64,000 bases of DNA, from NCBI GenBank assembly GCA_030372335.1, contig JAUDCW010000006.1; one strand, 5' to 3'. This document shows, piece after piece, positions 25,247 to 33,285 of the stretch (position 1 is its first letter; each line of letters opens with the position of its first letter). This DNA is from JALCOL01 sp022649665. Lineage in GTDB: Bacteria > Bacillota > Bacilli > Lactobacillales > Enterococcaceae. The notes beneath the pieces are model-generated. The model had not been told where the DNA came from and made no database searches. It saw only the letters and a program-made list of their open reading frames with translations. Both the position numbers and the translations under genes were made by a program.

Positions 25247-26002
25247 CTATTTGACCGCTGCTAAAAGTGCCAAAAATGAGTCCGGTTCCAAAGAAGCTCC
25301 GCCGACAAGTGCGCCGTCGATATTTTCTTTCGCCATATATTCAGCGATATTGTTTGGTTTGACTGAACCGCCGTATTGGATGCGGACATCTTCAGAAACT
25401 TCTGGACTGTAAAGCCCCGCTACTGTTTCGCGAATCAAATGGCAGACTTTGTCGGCATCTTCTGCATTGGAAGATTTGCCGGTACCGATCGCCCAGATCG
25501 GTTCATAGGCGATCACGAGATTGGAAACTTGTCCTTCTGACAAATCTTTCAAAGCGCCTTTGATCTGACCGGCGATCCATTCATCCGTTACTCCGGCTTC
25601 GCGCTGTTCGAGCGTTTCTCCGCAGCAGATGATCGGCAGCATGCCGTTTGAGAAGATCGCTTTCGCTTTTTTATTGACTTCTTCATCTGTTTCATGGAAA
25701 TACTCGCGCCGTTCAGAGTGGCCGATGATCACATATTTTACGCCAAGGTCTGCCAAAGCATACGGTGAAGTTTCCCCAGTATACGCGCCGCTGTTTTCCC
25801 AGAAGCAGTTTTCCGCTGCAATCAGCAGTTCAGTACCTTGGGCCGCTTCAGTCAATTCTTGCAAAAACAAAGCCGGAGCAGCGACAACACTGTCAACAGC
25901 TTTTTGATCCGGAATCTTATTTTTGACTGCTTCAGCAAATTTCTTTGCTTCTTTCGCCGTTTTATTCATTTTCCAGTTGCCGGCGATAATTGGTTTGCGC
26001 AT
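25247..26002 (-). CDS. tpiA: Triosephosphate isomerase
   Basis: A 251-residue TIM barrel. Substrate-binding GNWKMNKT is at the N-terminus, the catalytic His is in IIGHSERR, the catalytic Glu in VIAYEPIWAIGTGKS, and the phosphate loop is YGGSVKPNN. It interconverts DHAP and GAP. It lies 22 bp after pgk with a GGAGACGAG site. Confidence 0.98.
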   Translation of the reverse strand: MRKPIIAGNWKMNKTAKEAKKFAEAVKNKIPDQKAVDSVVAAPALFLQELTEAAQGTELLIAAENCFWENSGAYTGETSPYALADLGVKYVIIGHSERREYFHETDEEVNKKAKAIFSNGMLPIICCGETLEQREAGVTDEWIAGQIKGALKDLSEGQVSNLVIAYEPIWAIGTGKSSNAEDADKVCHLIRETVAGLYSPEVSEDVRIQYGGSVKPNNIAEYMAKENIDGALVGGASLEPDSFLALLAAVK

Positions 26003-26024
26003 TTTCTCGTCTCCTTATGATTGA

Positions 26025-27212
26025 TTATTTGTCATCGATTGCTGCCAAGCCTGGCAGTGTCTTTCCTTCAAGCAGCTCAAGAGACGCACCGCCGCCGGTC
26101 GAAATGTGCGTGAATTTATCAGCAAAGCCTAATTGTTTGGCAGCAGCTGCCGAGTCGCCCCCACCGATGATCGTGGTGGCATCTTTCAAATTAGCGATCG
26201 CTTCGCATACACCGATCGTGCCGTCTGCGAAGTTGCTCATTTCAAAGACTCCCATCGGCCCGTTCCAGACGACTGTTTTCGAACCATCTAAAATTTGCGC
26301 ATATAATGCGATCGTTTCTGGCCCGATATCTAATCCCATTTGCCCTTCCGGCACATCGCCGGCGTGTTCTTCAACGGGGACGTCATTTGAAAATTCAGCA
26401 GCTGTTTTGGAGTCGATCGGCAAAACAAGTTTGTCGCCGGCTTTTTTCAGAATATCTTTGGCAAGCGCAACTTTTTCTTCTTCTAAAAGTGATTTGCCGA
26501 CTGCCATTCCTTTGGCTGCATAAAATGTATACGTCATGCCGCCGCCGATCAAGATCTTGTCTGCTTTCGACAAAAGATTTTCGATCACGCCGATCTTATC
26601 GGACACTTTTGCCCCGCCTAAGATCGCGATAAACGGCCGTTTCGGATGCTCGACCGCTTCACCGATGAATTTGATTTCTTTTTCCATCAAGAAGCCGACT
26701 GCTGAAGGCAGATGCGAGGCGATCCCGACATTGCTGGCGTGCGAGCGGTGCGCCGTACCGAATGCGTCATTCACGAACACATCCCCCAGTGAAGCCCAGT
26801 ATTTCCCTAATTCAGGATCATTGCCGGATTCCTTTTTGCCGTCGACATCTTCAAAACGCGTATTTTCAACCAGCAGAACATCGCCGTCTTTCATATCGTT
26901 GATCGCTTTTTCAAGTTCCGGTCCGCGAGTATGCGGAACAAAAATGACTTTTTGCCCTAGAAGTTCTTGCAGGCGTTTAGCGACCGGCGCCAATGATTTC
27001 CCTTTTTTGTCTTCTTCAGTCTTGACCCGCCCCAAGTGGGAGAAAAGGATCGCTTTGCCGCCGTGCTCAATGATATATTTGATCGTTGGCAACGCCGCTA
27101 CGATCCGGTTGTCGTCGCCGATCACACCGTCTTTGATCGGCACATTGAAGTCAACACGGACGAGGACTTTTTTATCTTTCAGATCCAAATCTTGGATTGT
27201 TCTTTTTGCCAT
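26025..27212 (-). CDS. pgk: Phosphoglycerate kinase
   Basis: A 395-residue two-domain kinase: VLVRVDFNVPIKDG and SHLGRVK in the N-domain, GGAKVSDKIGVIENLL in the hinge region, and the nucleotide loop GGGDSAAAAKQLG with SFISTGGGAS-like THISTGGGASLELLEG at the C-terminus. The ATG at 27212 (MAKRTIQDLDL) has an AAGGAGTG site; a longer frame upstream overlaps the gap-pgk hairpin and is rejected. It makes ATP from 1,3-bisphosphoglycerate. Confidence 0.98.
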   Translation of the reverse strand: MAKRTIQDLDLKDKKVLVRVDFNVPIKDGVIGDDNRIVAALPTIKYIIEHGGKAILFSHLGRVKTEEDKKGKSLAPVAKRLQELLGQKVIFVPHTRGPELEKAINDMKDGDVLLVENTRFEDVDGKKESGNDPELGKYWASLGDVFVNDAFGTAHRSHASNVGIASHLPSAVGFLMEKEIKFIGEAVEHPKRPFIAILGGAKVSDKIGVIENLLSKADKILIGGGMTYTFYAAKGMAVGKSLLEEEKVALAKDILKKAGDKLVLPIDSKTAAEFSNDVPVEEHAGDVPEGQMGLDIGPETIALYAQILDGSKTVVWNGPMGVFEMSNFADGTIGVCEAIANLKDATTIIGGGDSAAAAKQLGFADKFTHISTGGGASLELLEGKTLPGLAAIDDK

Positions 27213-27234
27213 GATATTCACTCCTTGTACATTA

Positions 27235-27275
27235 TGAAAAAAAGCGGGAAGCGCGCGCTCCCCGCTTTTAAAATA
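27235..27275 (-). terminator. Hairpin between gap and pgk (attenuator or mRNA-processing site)
   Basis: On the minus strand AAAGCGGGGAGCG pairs with CGCTTCCCGCTTT and is followed by seven T, so it looks like a real intrinsic terminator inside the operon. It would let gap and cggR mRNA exceed pgk mRNA (inference). Confidence 0.7.
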
Positions 27276-27313
27276 CTTGCTGTTCACCTTAAAGTCCGCA
27301 GTTTTCGTTTGGA

Positions 27314-28315
27314 TTAAAGTTTTGCAAAATATTCCAAAGTACGAACTAATTGAGAGGTGTAGCTCATTTCATTGTCGTACCAAGCAACGGTCCGAACCAA
27401 TTGTTTGTCGCCGACTGTGACGATCTTCGTCAATGTTTCGTCATACAATGAGCCGTAAGTCATCCCGATGATATCAGAAGAAACGATTTGATCGGTATTG
27501 TAGCCGAAAGATTCGTTTTCATGTTTCTTCATTGCTGCATTCACTTCATCGACTGTAACAGGTTTTTTCAAGACAGCCGTAAGTTCTGTCAAAGAGCCGA
27601 CTGGCACTGGTACCCGTTGTGCTGCGCCGTCAAGTTTTCCTTTCAATTCAGGAATAACAAGGCCGATCGCTTTCGCAGCACCGCTGGAAGTCGGTACGAT
27701 ATTTTCAGCAGCTGCCCGTGCACGGCGGAAGTTGCCCTTGCGGTGCGGCGCATCCAAAGTGTTTTGGTCGCTGGTATAAGCATGGATCGTCGTCATCAAA
27801 CCTTCTTCGATCCCGAATTCATCTTCCAAAACTTTGGCCATTGGCGCTAGGCAGTTCGTGGTGCAAGAAGCTCCGGAAATCACGGTTTCTTTACCAGTCA
27901 ATGTATCATGGTTGACATTGAATACGATCGTCGGTACGTCGTTTCCGCCTGGAGCAGAGATCACGACCCGTTTTGCGCCGGCTTTCAAGTGAAGTTCGGC
28001 TTTTTCTTTGGAAGTGAAGAACCCAGTACATTCCAAAACGATGTCAACGCCTAATTCTTTCCAAGGCAATTCTTCTGGTTTTGGATTCGAAAGGACTTTG
28101 ACTTCTTTGCCGTTTACGGTGAATGATCCTTCGTTTACTTCGATCGTTCCATTGAAGCGGCCTTGCGTCGTGTCATATTTTAATAAGTAAGCCAACATTT
28201 TCGAGTCAGTCAAATCATTGATAGCTACAACTTCGATTCCTTCTAAATCTTGAATCCGACGAAATGCCAAACGTCCGATCCGTCCAAATCCGTTGATCCC
28301 TACTTTAACTGTCAT
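27314..28315 (-). CDS. gap: Glyceraldehyde-3-phosphate dehydrogenase, type I
   Basis: A 333-residue GAPDH: NAD-binding VGINGFGRIGRLAFRR at the start, the catalytic Cys in SGASCTTNCLAP, and WYDNEMSYTSQLVRT at the end. It oxidises GAP to 1,3-bisphosphoglycerate. It is the first enzyme gene after cggR (40 bp), with an AAAGGAGG site; control by CggR is expected from position. Confidence 0.98.
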   Translation of the reverse strand: MTVKVGINGFGRIGRLAFRRIQDLEGIEVVAINDLTDSKMLAYLLKYDTTQGRFNGTIEVNEGSFTVNGKEVKVLSNPKPEELPWKELGVDIVLECTGFFTSKEKAELHLKAGAKRVVISAPGGNDVPTIVFNVNHDTLTGKETVISGASCTTNCLAPMAKVLEDEFGIEEGLMTTIHAYTSDQNTLDAPHRKGNFRRARAAAENIVPTSSGAAKAIGLVIPELKGKLDGAAQRVPVPVGSLTELTAVLKKPVTVDEVNAAMKKHENESFGYNTDQIVSSDIIGMTYGSLYDETLTKIVTVGDKQLVRTVAWYDNEMSYTSQLVRTLEYFAKL

Positions 28316-28355
28316 GTTGAGATTTCCTCCTTTAGAAAATCAAAAAGTTTTTATT

Positions 28356-29396
28356 TTAAAGGGTTGTCCCTTTTAAAATCTCTTTCGCAGCACCTTCATC
28401 CGTTACCAGAATCGTGTGCTTTGGTGCATTTTTCATGTATGCTTTGATCGCGAGCGCTTTGCTTTTGCCGCCGGCGACCGCGACGACCAGCGGAATCTTT
28501 TTCAGATCTTCAAGCTGAAGTCCGATCCGCGGGATTTTATAGACGACTTTTCCTTTTGCATCAAAGAAATAGCCGAAACTTTCCGAAACAGCGCCATCTT
28601 TTTTCAAAGCGGCGATGATCTTGGGACTCATATGCCGTCTGGCGGCCATATGAAGTGCCCGGCCGATACTGTGGATCACACAATTCGCCGAGTCGATCAG
28701 AAACAGCACTTCTTCGATCGACGGCTCATGGAGCAGCGACTCATATGTTTCCGGACTGACATGCTCAGGCACATAAAGCGCGCGATGCGTGCCGCCGGTT
28801 TTCAGTGCCATCGTTGCGCTGACCGCGTTAGCTTGGATATCGATCGCTTCACCGATCCCGCCGCGGGCCGGAACGAACATATTGAATCGTCCGGGATGCG
28901 TCAAGTCTCCCATGTTTTTCGCTAATTGAGCCATCGTCGTACCGCCCATCACCGCAATCACGTTTCGACCGAGCGGCAGGCTTTTATCGAGCAGTTCAGT
29001 AACCGTCTGTCCAAAACGTTCAAAAATCTGCGGGCGTTCGTCGCCGTCTTCACTCAGTACGATGCACTGCCGATTCCCCAAAAACTTCGCCAGATGCTGC
29101 TCGGTTTCTTCTCTTTCTGAAAGCGAATCGATTACCGGCGTCAATTCATGGACTAGTTTCAGTCCTTTTTCCGTCAATGACATTCCGCTTTTTGAGGCCG
29201 TGACAAGCTGCAAAGACTTCAAAGTATCTGTTTCTTTGCGCAGGATACGCTCCGTGACTCCCAGCGCCTCTGCCAATGTTCGGCGGCCGACCGGCTGCAT
29301 CCAGTAAATACTCCGCAGGATTTGATAGCGTTTTTTGATTTCACCGATCAAATCGGGAGCAACTGCTTTTAACAGTTTCAGCTGGATTTCCATCAT
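28356..29396 (-). CDS. cggR: Central glycolytic genes regulator (SorC family)
   Basis: A 346-residue repressor with an N-terminal winged helix (GRRTLAEALGVTERILRKETDTL, about 38-60) and a SorC-type sugar-phosphate-binding domain (about 90-345; GGTTMAQLAKNMG, VVAVAGGKSKALAI). It follows the B. subtilis CggR layout, where fructose-1,6-bisphosphate relieves repression. The start at 29396 (ATGATG) has AAGGAG four to seven bases upstream; longer frames run into the operator. First gene of the glycolytic operon. Confidence 0.93.
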   Translation of the reverse strand: MMEIQLKLLKAVAPDLIGEIKKRYQILRSIYWMQPVGRRTLAEALGVTERILRKETDTLKSLQLVTASKSGMSLTEKGLKLVHELTPVIDSLSEREETEQHLAKFLGNRQCIVLSEDGDERPQIFERFGQTVTELLDKSLPLGRNVIAVMGGTTMAQLAKNMGDLTHPGRFNMFVPARGGIGEAIDIQANAVSATMALKTGGTHRALYVPEHVSPETYESLLHEPSIEEVLFLIDSANCVIHSIGRALHMAARRHMSPKIIAALKKDGAVSESFGYFFDAKGKVVYKIPRIGLQLEDLKKIPLVVAVAGGKSKALAIKAYMKNAPKHTILVTDEGAAKEILKGTTL

Positions 29397-29407
29397 TATG
29401 CTCCTTC

Positions 29408-29445
29408 GTGGACATTTTAAGTCCATATTAGACTTTAAATGACCC
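29408..29445 (-). promoter_or_regulatory. CggR operator
   Basis: On the minus strand two half-operators follow each other: GGGTCATTTAAAGTC (29445-29431) and TGGACTTAAAATGTCC (about 29424-29409). This is the GGGAC-N6-TGTC type tandem known for CggR. It lies 12 bp before the cggR start, which implies autoregulation of the whole operon. Confidence 0.75.
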
Positions 29446-29681
29446 ACCAAGTGTAAAAAAGAGAAGAGTCAAAGGATCATTTATTTAATTAACCTCTTGC
29501 TCATCTCTGATATTATCAGTTTTAGAATTATTAGGCAAGGAATAAGGCCCCTCAATCTTTTTGTTTCTGCCAGAAAATATTTTATTTAATTCCGAAAAAA
29601 AAGTTTCATTCGTGCCTCGGACCACTTTTGATGGCAACTTTATGTCCCACGATCTTTTTTTCATTAAATGGTTAATCGCGC

Positions 29682-29710
29682 TTGTCTTTTTAAAAAAAAT
29701 CTATTATACT
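29682..29710 (+). promoter_or_regulatory. Promoter of tRNA-Arg
   Basis: TTGTCT (29682-29687) and TATACT (29705-29710) with a 17-bp spacer, 15 bp before the tRNA. Confidence 0.7.
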
Positions 29711-29725
29711 AGTAAACGTTGTCAT

Positions 29726-29797
29726 GCGCCCTTAGTGTAGTGGATATCACGTAAGATTCCGGTTCTTGAGACGGGGGTTCGATTCCCTCAGGGCGCG
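29726..29797 (+). tRNA. tRNA-Arg (anticodon CCG)
   Basis: A 72-base cloverleaf: acceptor GCGCCCT pairs with AGGGCGC plus discriminator G; anticodon stem TAAGA/TCTTG encloses the loop TTCCGGT with anticodon CCG (reads CGG); T-arm GGGGG/CCCTC holds TTCGATT. No CCA is encoded. Its last 37 bases are repeated exactly at 33884-33920, which marks it as the integration target of the island that follows. Confidence 0.93.
29761..29797 (+). repeat. attL: 37-bp direct repeat at the tRNA-Arg 3' end
   Basis: Identical to 33884-33920 (from GGTTCTTGAGACGGGGG to GCGCG). The base before each copy differs. Restoration of a tRNA 3' end by one copy is the usual signature of tyrosine-integrase elements. Confidence 0.88.
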
Positions 29798-29817
29798 TTG
29801 TTGTAACATCAATGTTT

Positions 29818-29855
29818 TGGGCACTTCTCACTCCACTGAGAAGTGCTCTTTTTTT
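29818..29855 (+). terminator. Terminator after tRNA-Arg
   Basis: Arms GGGCACTTCTCA (about 29819-29830) and its near complement (29837-29848) followed by seven T. It lies inside the island end and ends the tRNA transcript. Confidence 0.85.
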
Positions 29856-29858
29856 GGA

Positions 29859-29880
29859 ATTGAGACATAATTGAGTCATC
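29859..29880 (+). repeat. Candidate integrase arm site, left
   Basis: ATTGAGACATAATTGAGTCATC: two 11-base units in tandem (TTGAGACATAA / TTGAGTCATC). The same 22-mer with one change is at 33755-33776, inside the other end, in the same orientation. This is what arm-type sites of a tyrosine integrase look like (inference). Confidence 0.6.
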
Positions 29881-30036
29881 TCACGCCTCCCTCTGCGCTT
29901 CACTAAGTGTTCGCATAAAGCCATCGTGAACTGTTAGTCAACACGTTCTGCAGTCTGGAGGGTGCGCGCACATAAGGAACTGTTCAACATACCATACTGT
30001 TCCTTAGATAACATAACTTTAAATTCATCTTCAGAG

Positions 30037-30840
30037 CTATAGATCATTTCGGTCTCTCACCTTCATACCATGGTCAGCAAACATTGAGATTACCTTCGTA
30101 GCTTTCTTTGAATTATTTGTAGCGTGTAATACAAATTCACTTAAATAATTTGTGCCGAATGCAATATAGTACGCATGTTCAATCGAAATATCTTCAAAAC
30201 ATTCTAGAATAATACTTGCCGTGTATTTGGCATCGTGAACATCATCATCAACAAGATTTAATATATATCTTTCGCCCATCACATTAAGAGCTGAGTAATA
30301 TTCCTTGAAACTGGTCAGCATCATCATTTTTTCCAGACAAATGGCACATCTTTCTTCTTGCTCACATGTTAAATTATCAAGTCTTGCGGAAGGTATAACT
30401 ATTGTTTTGTTCTCACTGCTTGCCAACGACTTTTTGTCGCCAAAGAGAACGTCATAATCTTTCTTTAGTTCTTCCATACTACTGGGCGTATGGATGCAGT
30501 TCATAAATGGTGACTTTGCATAAAGATCTCTAATTTTTGTTTTTATGCTAGTCGTTTTCAAGATGGAGTCACCATCACTAGATACTAACAATAATCTAGA
30601 CGTATCCTTACACAAATATCTTCTAATTAGGTGCTTACAGATACTATCAGTCTTAGTGTATGGCCAAAGACACTCAATCTGCTTCTCATTAATATAGACA
30701 TTTTTTTCTTCCAGAATATTTAATTTCTTATTCGAAAATTCCTTAAAGAGATCAGTATATATTTCTTTATTATTTAAGGCATCTGGTTTTATAAGAATAA
30801 ACGAGATACTATGGTCTAAACAAATCATAGATTCCTCCAT
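30037..30840 (-). CDS. NDP-kinase-like protein with unknown C-terminal domain (island)
   Basis: A 267-residue protein, the only undamaged gene of the island. Residues 10-135 follow the nucleoside-diphosphate-kinase fold: SFILIKPDALN with the ATP-contact Lys18, and CIHTPSSMEELKKDY, where His117 takes the place of the phospho-histidine of NDPK (usual NxVHGSDSxExA). Residues 145-267 are a helical domain I do not recognise (CEQEERCAICLEKMM, DDDVHDAKYTASIIL, AYYIAFGTNYLSEF). NDPK moves a phosphate from NTP to NDP. It overlaps the PK-like gene by 32 bp, so it belongs to the same operon. The substrate is unknown and activity unproven. Confidence 0.62.
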   Translation of the reverse strand: MEESMICLDHSISFILIKPDALNNKEIYTDLFKEFSNKKLNILEEKNVYINEKQIECLWPYTKTDSICKHLIRRYLCKDTSRLLLVSSDGDSILKTTSIKTKIRDLYAKSPFMNCIHTPSSMEELKKDYDVLFGDKKSLASSENKTIVIPSARLDNLTCEQEERCAICLEKMMMLTSFKEYYSALNVMGERYILNLVDDDVHDAKYTASIILECFEDISIEHAYYIAFGTNYLSEFVLHATNNSKKATKVISMFADHGMKVRDRNDL

Positions 30841-31852
30841 TATCTAAGATATTTTCTAAAAATAGCTTTCGATTTTCAATTTCTGAAAAAATTTTTGATT
30901 CAGAATCTTTCACTCCAGAAAATAATTCGTCTGTCTTTGTACTTGGCAAGATAAATGTCTGAATCCCGAGCTCTTTCATGACCAAGATATCAACTAATTC
31001 TGCCCTCTCAGGAATCATTCGCTCATTAATGTGGTTTAATATGTCTGTTGCGCAGCATAATTCTTTGTCTATTGCTTTCACCGCTTTACTGATAGTAATC
31101 AATTTGTCAAGAAACTTTGATGGATCTGTCTGTATTGCTAAATCACCACGTGCAATTACTACACCGTCTGACGCTTCCGCAATTTCGGAAATATTACGAA
31201 TATCTTCTTCTGTTTCTATTTTGGCCAAAATAGAGAACTCATTTGAAATATAGTTTCGTATCTCCTCAATATCATTTTTATTTCCAACAAAAAATGAGAG
31301 TATTGAGATGGTGTCGTTTTTTTCTAATGAGGCTCTCTTAAGGAACGGTATCCAATCAGTTACCAACGTCTCATTCAAAGGGAGAGATAGCGATTTACCA
31401 CATTTTATATAGAAATTATTTAAAGCTCTGACCTCTATCCGCTTTTCATTCTTTCCGATTAGCTCAAATGCGCCTTCACCATCTCCATAGTATAAAATGT
31501 CATCTTCTAGATGTGCGAAAACCTCACTGCCGTCTACATATATACCATTATCGAAACGAGATACTTCATCCTGGTTTGATATTATATACTTTTCATTCTT
31601 TACAACTATCCCATCAAAACCAAATCCAATTACTCTTTTTTTATTTTTCGGAAATGGTATACCAAAAAAATGTCATATCTTTTGAATTTAATAATAGGGG
31701 ATTTAGAACTTTCTCTGTATAGTCTCCAACATCAGTTTCTAGAAGCTTACACAAGTTAATCCTTATTTTTTGATCCCCAACTCTTGTATAATATCAGTTA
31801 ACTTTGATACTGCTTCTTTATCATTAACTCCACTAATCGTTTGAACAAACAT
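30809..31852 (-). pseudogene. Pyruvate-kinase-like gene, two frameshifts (island)
   Basis: Joining three reading frames gives about 345 residues in pyruvate kinase order. The start is ATG at 31852 with GAGAGG eight bases upstream, then IRINL (like PK ARINFS), a B-domain-like stretch (YGDGEGAFELIGKNEKRIEVRAL), then the barrel motifs AKIE, ARGDLAI (like ARGDLGVE, about 31136-31153), ATDIL and PERAELVD. Catalytic Lys and acidic residues are kept, but the PK C-terminal domain is absent. Frame changes fall at a T6 run on the plus strand (31766-31771) and an A7 run (31664-31670). The long 3' part (30809-31378) is open and could start from TTG. It would act as an enolpyruvate- or nucleotide-dependent phosphotransferase if intact. 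Confidence 0.7.
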
Positions 31853-31916
31853 AACATATACCTCTCAAAATTATTTTAACCGCAACCTACTACTGAGCTA
31901 TCTGTCTTTACCCTTT

Positions 31917-32482
31917 TCAACTTTTCCACCAAATTACCCGAATTTTTTCCTTATCCGATTCCTCTGATAGGACCCTTAAGTATTTTTGTCTCTTTTCGAT
32001 AAGTTTGTCTATCTCTTCTTCTCGCTCAATTACCTCTCCCCTTTTACATATCCTACTATATGCAATTTCTGGACTAACATCTAGATAAAATAAAAGATCA
32101 AAATCAACTAGATCTTTTACAAGATAATTCGAACTATTTAAGAAATAATCAGGTGTAAAGTCACCTTGATATACAATAAGAGAGTGATAAAATCTATCAC
32201 ACAATACCACTTTTCCTTGCTCTAGATTTTTTATGATTCCTTTACTTCCGGGAATCTGTGTTATTCTATCAGCTAATAACAATATAAAATTTACGAGTTG
32301 ATCCTCATCTTCTGAAACATTTAGTCTTTCATTTATACATTGTCCTAAAGCTGAGAGTGACGAACTAGTATATATCCTACTAGCCTCCCAGCACTGAGTA
32401 AAGAATCACGAATAAATCTAACTATAGTTGTTTTGCCACAACCATCAATACCTTCGAAAGCAACCAAATATCCTCTTCTCAT
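31917..32482 (-). pseudogene. Thymidylate-kinase-like gene, one frameshift (island)
   Basis: The N-terminal part from ATG 32482 reads MRRGYLVAFEGIDGCGKTT with a perfect P-loop (residues 11-19) but stops at 32345 in that frame. Shifting frame near 32385-32395 gives the rest: a LADRITQIPGSKGI region, CDRFYHSLIVYQG (TMK DRF motif), LDVSPEIAYSRICKRGE (lid region) up to 31917. The family phosphorylates dTMP to dTDP or other NMPs. The housekeeping tmk is at 55143-55811, so this is an extra, divergent copy. Its start overlaps the radical-SAM-like gene by 38 bp. Confidence 0.7.
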
Positions 32483-33285
32483 TAGCAATAACTGAAGTTT
32501 CATTCTCTAGTAGTCTTGCAATAATAGTTGTGATCTGTTGTTTTATGGATAGAGAGAAAGATTCAAAACATGGAGATGAATCAACAATCTTTTCCGGCCT
32601 ATCTAAATGTAATTCCTTGATTGAGATCCCAATTCAGCTCTTGGTTAATTTCTGCTAAGGAATAATCTCTACTCATCTGACAAAGCTCTCTCTGTCGTTC
32701 TGTACAAATTGACATTTTACAATCTTTAACTTTTAAAAAGTTTGTTAAGCAAATATTATTAGTATTTGGAACTTGGGATAACGCACACGATGAATGCTTA
32801 TATACAGGCGTTTCAGGAAAGTATTTTTCTGCCAGCTTACAAATGCAGACAAAATCCGAACCTGTTAAAGTTTTAAAGTGGCGGGAAGCATTCGAGACAT
32901 TACTAGGTAACGATAAGTCTCTTACTTCAGTCATTCCATACTCATTCCTTGGGTCCACCTTAAACCTCCAGGAATAATACTATTTATCTGATCAGCATAT
33001 TTTGAGGATATTTTTCTGAACATTTCATCAAGATAATCAAAGTTATTACTCCATTCTCTAACTAATGGACGAGATACCAATTGAGGGATATATTTTTACA
33101 GTCCTTTAACAAATCAATATTTGCAAATCTATCAGAAACAAATGGTTCAATAATATTATCGTTATTAGCCCAACATATCGAAATAATCACTTTATTCTTC
33201 TCTTGCATTCTTTTACTATCTTCCAAATAATCTAAAGGAATCCCAGCTTTGGTAACAATCCAGAGCTGAAATGAGTTTTGCTCTT
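32445..33285 (-). pseudogene. Radical-SAM-like enzyme, 5' deleted and frameshifted (island)
   Basis: Joining frames gives, in order: LWIVTKAGIPLDYLEDSKRM (the TKA...L...L pattern of the second barrel unit), KVIISICWANND, PLVREWSNNFDYLDEMF, INSIIPGGLRWTQ, EYGMTEVRDLSLP, a Cys-rich stretch with CICKLAEKYFPETPVYKHSSCALS and DCKMSICTERQRELC, and SIKQQITTIIARLLENETSV up to a stop at 32445. Shifts lie near 33062-33075, 32948-32960 and 32601-32605. The 5' part with the expected CxxxCxxC cluster motif is missing because the gene is fused, out of frame, to an adhesin 5' end near 33265-33285. The assignment to the radical SAM/spore-photoproduct-lyase-like group rests on pattern only. Confidence 0.5.

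Larger units (their letters stand above)
29397..29725. other. Intergenic region cggR / tRNA-Arg
   Basis: About 330 bp without a gene: the CggR operator next to cggR, an AT-rich middle (about 29460-29680) where I see no convincing gene or RNA, and the tRNA promoter at the right end. A TTGACT on the minus strand near 29477-29472 might be part of the cggR promoter, but its -10 partner is unclear. Confidence 0.6.

Noticed and set aside
29709..29924. A 71-codon minus-strand frame across the tRNA
   Set aside because: It runs antisense through the tRNA and its terminator and has no ribosome binding site.
31660..31775. Programmed frameshifting in the PK-like gene
   Set aside because: The shifts are at plain homopolymers without a stimulatory hairpin or internal Shine-Dalgarno, and neighbouring island genes are broken too; decay is simpler.
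32445..33285. Viperin homologue
   Set aside because: The joined protein has none of the viperin-specific stretches; likeness is only to the wider radical SAM barrel, so the viperin link is kept as an analogy of pathway logic.
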